Below, piece after piece: positions 57,196 to 64,000 of a stretch of DNA of 64,000 nt. The DNA is taken from positions 144,450,429 through 144,514,428 of the forward strand of contig OY821519.1 in the NCBI GenBank assembly GCA_963682025.1, given 5' to 3'. Below the pieces are notes generated by a model that was not told where the DNA came from, made no database searches, and was given only the letters and a program-made list of their open reading frames with translations. This stretch comes from Cordilura impudica (lineage: Eukaryota; Arthropoda; Insecta; Diptera; Scathophagidae). Positions within the stretch are counted from its first letter, which is position 1. Every line of letters begins with the position of its first letter. Position numbers and translations under genes: made by a program.

Positions 57196-57695
57196 TATAC
57201 ATATAACAAATGTAAACTACATATTTGAAAAATTAAACAATTTGATGACAAAAGCATGACAAAGGGAAAAACATCGTAGTTCATGATCTGATATAATCCA
57301 CTTTTTTTAAATCTTAAATTTTTACATTGAATTCATGATTTAATCGATTAACTAATACATACTAAAAAAGTCAAATATTATTCTCGTATGTGCTTTGCTA
57401 ATCTCTGAAACATTAATTCCGAATACCAATTAAATTAATTACTATTTGATTATTAGAGTAAACATTCTATAAGTTCAATAAGTACTTCATAGAACACTAA
57501 TGAAATGCGTTATTTAACGCAGCCGGCGCACTGTGGATCATTACACAAAAATCCATAGCTGTTGATTGGATTAAATTTTTGTTACGCGGTTTTTCTTGTA
57601 TGGTAGGTGGGACTTTAGCCTTTAATTTTTACTATAAAACGTAAATGGGTGGTGTAGAATAAACAAATTTTTCAGTTGTCGAAAAAAGCTTATAA
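57196..57695. other. AT-rich spacer, no recognised feature
   Basis: Nothing recognised between the LTR element and the LINE fragment. Confidence 0.45.
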
Positions 57696-57699
57696 TTTA

Positions 57700-58140
57700 T
57701 ACTTCACAACCTATTTTGAAGCTTCTGGAGCGTGTGCAAAGGAGGGCGTTGGTGTTTATCAATGATAGTAGGGCAACCAACTCTACTGACACATTGGAGC
57801 ATTGTCGGAATATTGGATGTGTTACACTTTATTATAGAAATTACAATGGGAAGTGTTCTGCTGAAATAAGTGAACTCATCCCTAGACTCCATGTTTTTCT
57901 ACGCGTCACTCGCTCACCTAGTAGATCACATCCGTTTGCTCTCAAATGTCCAGTAGATCGCACAATGCATTACCGGAGAAACTCGTTCAATAGCCATACA
58001 AGTCGTATGGTTGAGGTCTTTCTTGTCACTTACAACATAGTGACACAAATACTACTCCCTCTTTCCTCCTACCTATTACATATTTCCCTGATATCAGCAT
58101 AGTGCACTGCATTAAAAGGGACATCCCCTGTGTGTTAGTG
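57700..58140 (+). pseudogene. LINE ORF2 C-terminal fragment (CR1/Jockey group)
   Basis: Reads LLERVQRRALVFINDS, LEHCRNIGCVTLYYRNYNGK, CSAEISELIPRL, TRSPSRSHPFALKCP, then RYRRNSFNSHTSR-like. The pattern LExxRxxxxLxLxYRxYxGxCxxEL, followed by TRxxxxxHPFxxxxP, is the standard tail after the reverse transcriptase of such LINEs. The ORF ends at 58102, with about 40 bp of likely 3' UTR. The 5' part is missing, as usual for dead LINE copies. Confidence 0.75.
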
Positions 58141-58349
58141 TACACAAAAAATTGATTTTTATTGGAAATTTAAAATTTTGTATCCGTTTTGTGGATATTT
58201 TGATTTAGTTAGTTTGAAGCATAGTTGTTTGGAGGCATTTTTCTGGTAATTTTCAAGTCAAAATTTTACTTTCTGCTACCGCAAACTACTACTGGACTTA
58301 AAGGAATTTTGTTTCATTTTCTTCGTTTGAAGTAAATTTGGAATCGAAT

Positions 58350-60335
58350 ATTTTAAATAACATGCGGACCCTCTTCTCGAGTTTAAAAAAGATTTTAAAG
58401 ATACTCATGAGGCAAACCAGACGTTATTTACAATTGAACTTGAAAAGGCAGAGTTTAAGACGTTTTGGGAAAGAGTAGGGGTATCTTATGAGACTTTTGT
58501 GACTACTATTTAAGAAATGCCTATTAGCTTATATTAGCTGTGCTGTATAAATGGGGAATTATTCCAAACTTCTGTGAATAGATCGATACTTTCTTCTAAA
58601 GGATTCTGCGTGTTCTGGTGATAATAGATTACCTACTCATCCTGCTTTTAGGGACGTGTTCATGGCAGTCTATATTAACGATTCCTCATTGTCGCCAGCT
58701 AAAATGCTGTTTTAACTCCGACAAAATACGCGAGATTATATTTCGATAGTGCGGGGATAATATGAGAATTATGTCTAATATAATGTAAAATTTTGCTTTA
58801 TTTGGTGGCAGTCAAATCAGGGTCAGCTAGTGAAAAAACGGTTCGAAAAAGATATCAAACATTGGGAGCCAATTTTTATTTTTCTTTGCTATATAAAATT
58901 GCCTGATCTAACTTTGTCGTTATGGGAACAGTCAATTAAGGAGATAACGGAAATACCGAAGTGGAAGTCTATGGATGATTTTCTCACTTCTAGGTTGCAA
59001 TCATTAGAAACTGTTTCGGTTATTAGATAAAAATATATTAAAAAAATCAGCTCCATTAGGAATGTTAATTCTGAACATAATTCTCACTATAGAAGTAATT
59101 CTCGTGCAGGTAACGATTCATTTTCGAGAAAAATGTTTTTTCCACTAAGAAAGTAAGGACTTATCAGGCAAAAGTTATTAAAACAAGATGCCCAAATTGC
59201 TGGAAAGATTATTTGTCCCAAATTTCTAAAAATGAATTCCGGGGAGAGATTTTTGATTGTGAAGAAAGACAATCTATGACTGAACTTTCCTTTAGTTCTT
59301 TGGTTGCAAATTAAAACACCATTTGTTACTGATAGGGAGGTGGTAAATGTTAACACCTCTGAGCGACCAGAGCCTTCATTGATTCGGGCACAGAGGCCAC
59401 TTTTATTTCAGAAATTATGTACCGGAAACTTAATTTACCACATAGGGGCGTAAGGGCTCAATTTTGGTTTAAATAATGCTTTGGAGGGTTCAGTTCAAAA
59501 CTTCGTTCGTTTAATTTGAGTTCTCCGTTAGATAATTTATTTTGAGTAAATGCAGACTAAATCGGTTAATGTGTCGCAATCGATTTCGTTGTTATGTTTA
59601 AAGTTAGCCGACCCTAATTTCTCAAAATGTAGTAAAGTCGATATACAGATTGGCACTGGTATTTACTCCAAAATCATTCGAGATGGGGTCAAGCTTAGAA
59701 TTTTGGGAAATATGGTAGCTCAGGAAACTATTTTTTGAACTCTAACTGGTCCACTTAATAATTTGAGACAAGGATAATTTACAACGTGCGTTTCTTTTTA
59801 TACAGAAGTTGGCCTAGATAAACAGTTGGAGAAATTCTGGTCCATAGCAGAACCCCCAAAAGGCTCCGAATCTACATCAGAAGACGAATATTGTGAAGAA
59901 TGTTACAAAAATACTACTACAGCCCCAATGAGAAAGCTCAGGTGTCGCAGCTTAGAAACTCGGTTTTTAAGACGACTTAAGGCGATGTTCTTTCGGAATG
60001 TGAGACTTTGGGTCATATGGTTCAAGCTCAGCATGATGACTCTGGATTTGCAATATCTTTTTAGTTGCCATTTGTGGGGTTGTCTTCAATGCCTCAAGTC
60101 GTTCGTCTTCAGGCTTAAGTCTTAATGATATTTGGTTTACCGACCCTATTCTACAAAATGATTTGATGTTGTTGATCAATATATGGCGGTTTTATCGTTA
60201 TGTTTAATGGGGATATTGAGAAAATGTACTGCCAAATTCTTGTGGATCCGAAAGAGACTAAATTTCAAGGGAAAATTTTCCGTTTGGGAGATGCTTATGA
60301 CGCACAGTGGGGCCTTTGAAATTTTGGCGTTGCAA
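58350..60335 (+). pseudogene. Bel-Pao LTR retrotransposon gag-pol remnant
   Basis: Gag: LEKAEFKTFWERVGVSYETF, then FEKDIKHWEPIFIFLCYIKL..SLWEQSIKEI (58830-59030). The zinc region reads CPKFLKMNSGERFLIVKKDN at about 59215. Protease: FIDSGTEATFISEIMYR at about 59372. Between protease and RT: LADPNFSKCSKVDIQIGTGI, then AQETIF..TLTGPL and KFWSIAEPP. RT box A: FNGDIEKMYCQILVDP at 60203-60260. These are the Bel-Pao order and motifs. Many stops and shifts; RT ends at about 60335, with no LTR found on either side. Confidence 0.8.
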
Positions 60336-61423
60336 AAAAAGGTATTTTAAAAATTAGAAGCGATTTTGAAAGATGACTTCTCTACCTTTAAAATGAGTGC
60401 TGGCGGAGAGTGCTAGGTCCAGAGGTGGTTTCAACATATCATATCAAAATTCAATATTAGAGATAATGTGCTCAAATTTGGAACTTAAAGTGTTTTTGAC
60501 CAAAATACGAACCGTACTGAAATTTGTTGGAATCGGCCCATGTTTGGACCTAGTCCTCTTATAAATTTTCCTTAAAATTTGGTTTTAAAGCCACTGTATG
60601 TAGCAAATGTTATTCTATTGCGATCAAATTTGAATCATAAGGGTTTATTAGGCCAGTGACGATCTTTGAAATCAGTCCACATTTGAACTCAGTCCTCATA
60701 CAAATTTTATTCATTTGGTATTCATTTTTATTTGGTAAAATGCCACAAAAGATGTCAAATCTGCTAGTTTCTGTATTATATTTAAAAAATTTACATAAAT
60801 AGCGCAAAAAACACTGTAAAATTTTAAAGAAATCGTGCCACTTTTGGACCTATCTTCCCAATTTTTTTTTATAACGAAAAACACCCAAAGTTCTCAAAAT
60901 TCCAAATTTTGCAACGAAATTTGTTAATTAGCCACTCAAAGGACTTATAATTTCACAACACATATTGCTTAAGTCCCAAAGTCTAGAAAAAAAAAATACC
61001 ATTCTGATATAAAATTATAATAATATTAATTCTAATATTATTTATATTAATTATTTTAATTAATTTTGTCTTAAAATTCATGAAAATGGCGTGAAATTTT
61101 CTTTCCTCTTGTTCTGGCAAAACGTCTACTTCTTTTATAACAGCCAATCTAAATGCATTTTCGTCCTCCGAGCTTTTAAATAAAAAACAATTTGAAATTT
61201 TGTAGACATTATTGCATTTTGCTCTTTTTACTTTTAATCAAAATATTCTGTGGTCTTTTATTGAGTCAAATGCCAACTGGGTTCAGCACGAAAATGTAGA
61301 TCAATATATAAATTATTTTGCTTTATTAGTTATTCTATTTTTATTACTTACTATGTAAGTTTATCTCATCCTTCTAATCAATTAACTCCATTGGTAATCC
61401 ATACTTAGTCCACTTTATTTATT
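60336..61423. other. Diverged helentron-like blocks and AT-rich DNA
   Basis: GGAATCGGCCCATGTTTGGACCTAGTCCTC (split: GGAATCGGCCCATG, TTTGGACCTAGTCCTC) at about 60529 and AATCAGTCCACATTTGAACT at about 60672 resemble blocks of family B (ATCGGTCCATGTTCAGACCTAG). They suggest a very old relative. The remainder to 61423 shows nothing. Confidence 0.4.
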
Positions 61424-61640
61424 TAACAACAGTTTATTTAACAACAGTTTATTTACTTTTATTTGATTAATAAGATAATTAATATTTAATTCACTTTTAT
61501 TAAATTTATTTAAGAACAGTTTATTTACTTTTTATTTGATTAACAAGATAATTAAAACTTAATTCACTTTTATTAAATTTATTTAAGAGCAGTTTATTTT
61601 CTTTTATTTGATTAACAAATTCACTGACTCTGTTGATAAT
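61424..61640. repeat. Minisatellite, about 2.5 units of 80-85 bp
   Basis: Units contain AACAGTTTATTTACTTTTAT, TTGATTAAyAAGATAATTAA and TTCACTTTTATTAAATTTATTTAAGA-like words, at about 61445, 61514 and 61590. AT-rich; no ORF. Confidence 0.7.
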
Positions 61641-62349
61641 CAATAGTTAATTTACTTAATTTCCTTTTACTTATTTAAAGATAGATTTTTCTTATCCTAC
61701 TATGTAGGCCTGAGTTCTGATTAAAAACTGACTTACTTTTTCTTACGACTAACTTAATAAACCCAAATCATCATTCTGCAGCAACATACAACCACCACCA
61801 AAAAGTGCTAGGGTCAACGAAACGCATGTTTGTCGTAAACAACCAGTCAAGTGCATTGATTGCCTTTATTTCCCAATCGTAAATTGTGAAATCATAAAGA
61901 AATCAAGTGCAGTGACTTGAGAATTGTTTACGTTGTGGAATTGGGCAATCGATCGAAAAGCACCGAAAACAAAAATACAATATAACTGAAAACAAAGGGG
62001 ATTGGGGCAGAGAGAAAAAAATAAAAGAAATATTAATGGGTGTAATACGAGATTACGACATAAGTAAAATGTAGAACAGTGAAATGTGATATTGCGACAG
62101 AAAAATTAAATGTAAAACAATGCAATGTGATATTGCAACATACTCGTGCCCGTTTAGAGTAATTTGATGAGGGCAAGACAGTTATAAAAAATAAATGACG
62201 AACAAAGTTGTTCGTCAAGTTGAGTAGTAGAATATTTATTTCTACAGAAATGAATGAAATGAATGATGACATAATGTCCGTCATATTGGGTGACATGTCT
62301 TTCACAATGAAAGTGTGACATGCCTTAACTTATATCAGTCATCAGCACA
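61641..62349. other. Non-coding stretch with partial duplications
   Basis: TGAAATGTGATATTGCGACA and the related TGCAATGTGATATTGCAACA (about 62080 and 62122) form a 42-bp tandem duplication. A less AT-rich block at 61790-61960 has no coherent ORF. No gene seen. Confidence 0.4.
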
Positions 62350-62515
62350 ATAACAGGTGGCGCTGGCGAATTTTCGTTGTTTTAAATTTTGAAGTGAAAA
62401 TTTTTTATTATGTTAACTTAATTTTTTGATTTGGCAACAAGTCAAAGTTTCCAATTGTTGCAAAATATATTGTAAAGTTTCAACCTTTAGTAAATAATCC
62501 ATGTAGCGCCAGCCA
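62350..62515. repeat. Small inverted repeat, possible miniature element
   Basis: GGTGGCGCTGGC at about 62356 and GTAGCGCCAGCC at about 62503 are inverted with one mismatch around 150 bp of AT-rich DNA. No target duplication was established. 62516-62990 beyond it shows only a poly-A-rich stretch. Confidence 0.3.
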
Positions 62516-62999
62516 GTTTTTGTTTGTTTTTTTATTTTTTATTTTTGAGTCTAAATTTCTTATTATATTGATCTCATTAACAGAATTTGAACACTGAAAA
62601 TTTTGGGCCGCTTAAAAATAAGTTAAGTAGCTCAAGCGCATTTTTTTATTGTGCTGAATTTATTAACAAAATTTTAATGATCATTGCCTTCCAGAATTTG
62701 TGGTTTTTATTATTGCCACTACATAAAAATTACAAAACATTAACAATCTTCTTAAAAACACTTTACCAAAATCAAAATAAAATAAAAAAAATTAAATTCC
62801 TGTTTTCAAACACCAAAAAAAAAAAAAAATCGTGAAAAATAATATAAAAATCTGCAAAAATATTGTGATATTTGGCATTTTATGGCCTTTAAAATAAGCC
62901 ATATAACTTTAAAATCGATTAATTTTTCACTGAGTTATAGCAAAACACGTCTACCCATCAATCCAGTGTATGTCAAGATGTTTTAACAACTTTATCGTT

Positions 63000-64000
63000 G
63001 CAGCGCGTTGTTGCGTGCAGACTGGCAAGTATATGCAGTAGGGCGGTTCGATTTAAAAATCGCCAAAGTGACAAGGAAAATCAAGTCAGTATAAATTGCA
63101 TCTGTTTGTTTGCGTTCAAGAAAACCACGGTTGACAATTGTAGTAAATTGTAATAGATTTGTAGAGGTTGAACATCTTTTTTGGAAACCATGTTGGAAGG
63201 GAGAAATTAACATATTTACTTGATGGCATAGATAATCCGTTATAATTTTTCCAAAAATTTTAGGTATAATACTTAATTTAGCAATTCCACGATAATTAGT
63301 AATATCAGCCTTGTTACCAGATTTGAATAGAGGAATAATGAATGAATACTTCCACATAATGGGAATTTAATTGAGGTACTAAACATGAGTGTTAATGGTA
63401 CAGCTAAAACATCAGCACATTTTATTAAAATACAGGACGGAATTCTTGCAGGAAAATTTAAGTTTTTTCAATTCATTAGAAACAACAGATATAGCAAGAG
63501 AAGGAATGGATATAATTTGAGTAGCAGTCAGTGAATATGAGCAGATATTAGAATCATCAAAAGTTGCATCGGAGTAAGTAGTTGAGAAGAAGTCAGCAAA
63601 TAAATTACATACAATAGTATCATGTAGAAATTTCACAACAGCAGGATAGAGTTTCTCTTAGAGTTAACAAATTTGTAGAATGACTTCGGATTAAGTTTAA
63701 AATTATTTTTCATTTTGTTCAAATAGTGTAAATAACATGAATTATTCAGAGTATTATATTCGGCACGACAAATGGAGTATTTTCCATGATCAACAAGAGA
63801 TCCACTTTTCTTATATTTTTCGTAATATTTTTTTAATTTTTATTCTTGATACTAGCCAGTTTCCTAGTATTCCAAGGCGGTCCAGAAAGGTTTTTCAAAA
63901 ATTTTTTAGGAACACATGACTCAATAAAAGAATACAACTTGTTATAGAAAGCTTCAGTCATTTGATCAATGGCACGAGTTGTACCAGTAGATAACGATAA
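63000..64000 (-). pseudogene. LINE ORF2 reverse transcriptase fragment (Jockey/CR1-like), runs off window
   Basis: Minus strand. Upstream part (64000-63660): CVPKKFLKNLSGPPWNTRKL-like and EYNTLNNSCYLHYLNKMKNN-like readings. 63636-63412: FLHDTIVCNLFADFFSTTYS. 63357-63050: WKYSFIIPLFKSGNKADITN, then YRGIAKLSIIPKIFGKIITD, SPFQHGFQKRCSTSTNLLQF and DAIYTD, where box A should continue (TDFSKAFD) but the sequence breaks off. These are RT motifs 0-2 of the group. Frameshifts at about 63640 and 63390. Truncated at its 3' side near 63060. Confidence 0.8.

Noticed and set aside
52588..57205. Target duplication and tRNA primer site of the Gypsy element
   Set aside because: TATGT and TATAC flanks do not match, and the bases after 52903 do not clearly pair with a tRNA 3' end.
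34368..64000. Later P450 exons
   Set aside because: No reading with ExxR, PERF or FxxGxxxCxG motifs was found on the plus strand.
1..64000. tRNA, rRNA or snRNA genes
   Set aside because: No convincing A/B box pair with cloverleaf, no rRNA-like or snRNA-like conserved stretch was noticed.

Overview
The window is AT-rich, intron-bearing eukaryotic DNA, almost certainly from a higher fly (brachyceran Diptera, perhaps a calliphorid or muscid with a large genome). The reasons are a P450 with CYP313/CYP4-like features, DINE-1/mini-me-type interspersed elements with GTCY microsatellites, and a mix of Tc1, Transib, piggyBac, pogo/Tigger, hAT, Gypsy, Bel-Pao and Jockey/CR1-like elements. No prokaryotic gene organisation, tRNA, rRNA or CRISPR array was seen. 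All readings were made by eye; no search or alignment was run.

The only convincing host gene is a plus-strand cytochrome P450. A TATA/initiator pair at 6950-6980 precedes exon 1 (7030-7210, membrane anchor and proline hinge). Exon 2 is at 33915-34118 and exon 3 at 34182-34367 (WxxxR helix-C motif). All three junctions carry GTAAGT donors and are phase 1. Intron 1 would be about 26.7 kb, and the intron after exon 3 runs at least 29.6 kb to the window end. No later exon (ExxR, heme loop) is visible, so nearly everything else lies inside or beside giant, transposon-filled introns.

Regions: 1-4406, helentron-like pieces, a folded-back Tc1 and one family-B helentron; 4407-7029, an unknown decayed ORF, a small repeat and the P450 promoter; 8214-13904, a 5.7-kb TIR transposon with a DUF7869-like transposase broken by family-B helentrons; 14486-18425, an old family-B copy split by a 3.26-kb Transib element whose ends look like V(D)J recombination signals; 19757-22260, hAT-like and TTAA-type miniature elements; 22681-29790, an AATTTTT heptamer satellite split by a 5.4-kb family-A helentron that itself carries two TTAA MITEs and a hAT; 29941-33170, more family-A DNA; 34695-40942, a pogo/Tigger with a lost catalytic core, a piggyBac, and a TIR element with TTAGAGTG ends; 42885-45305, 2.4 kb of AAAAATT satellite with higher-order repeats; 45610-46628, a near-perfect foldback; 47191-48280, a TA-flanked element with an IS630/Tc1 remnant; 48757-51440, a foldback transposon of the TTAGAGTG group; 52598-57195, a complete but dead Gypsy-type LTR retrotransposon; 57700-64000, remnants of a LINE, a Bel-Pao element and another LINE.

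Target duplications and interrupted homologies give an order of insertion: the DUF7869-type element predates family-B helentrons, one family-B copy predates Transib, a family-A end predates a TTAA MITE, and the heptamer satellite predates family A. No transposon here encodes an obviously intact transposase. The most interesting items are the RSS-like Transib ends, the TTAGAGTG transposon group with an unassigned protein family, the several long inverted duplications able to form long dsRNA, and the very large P450 introns.
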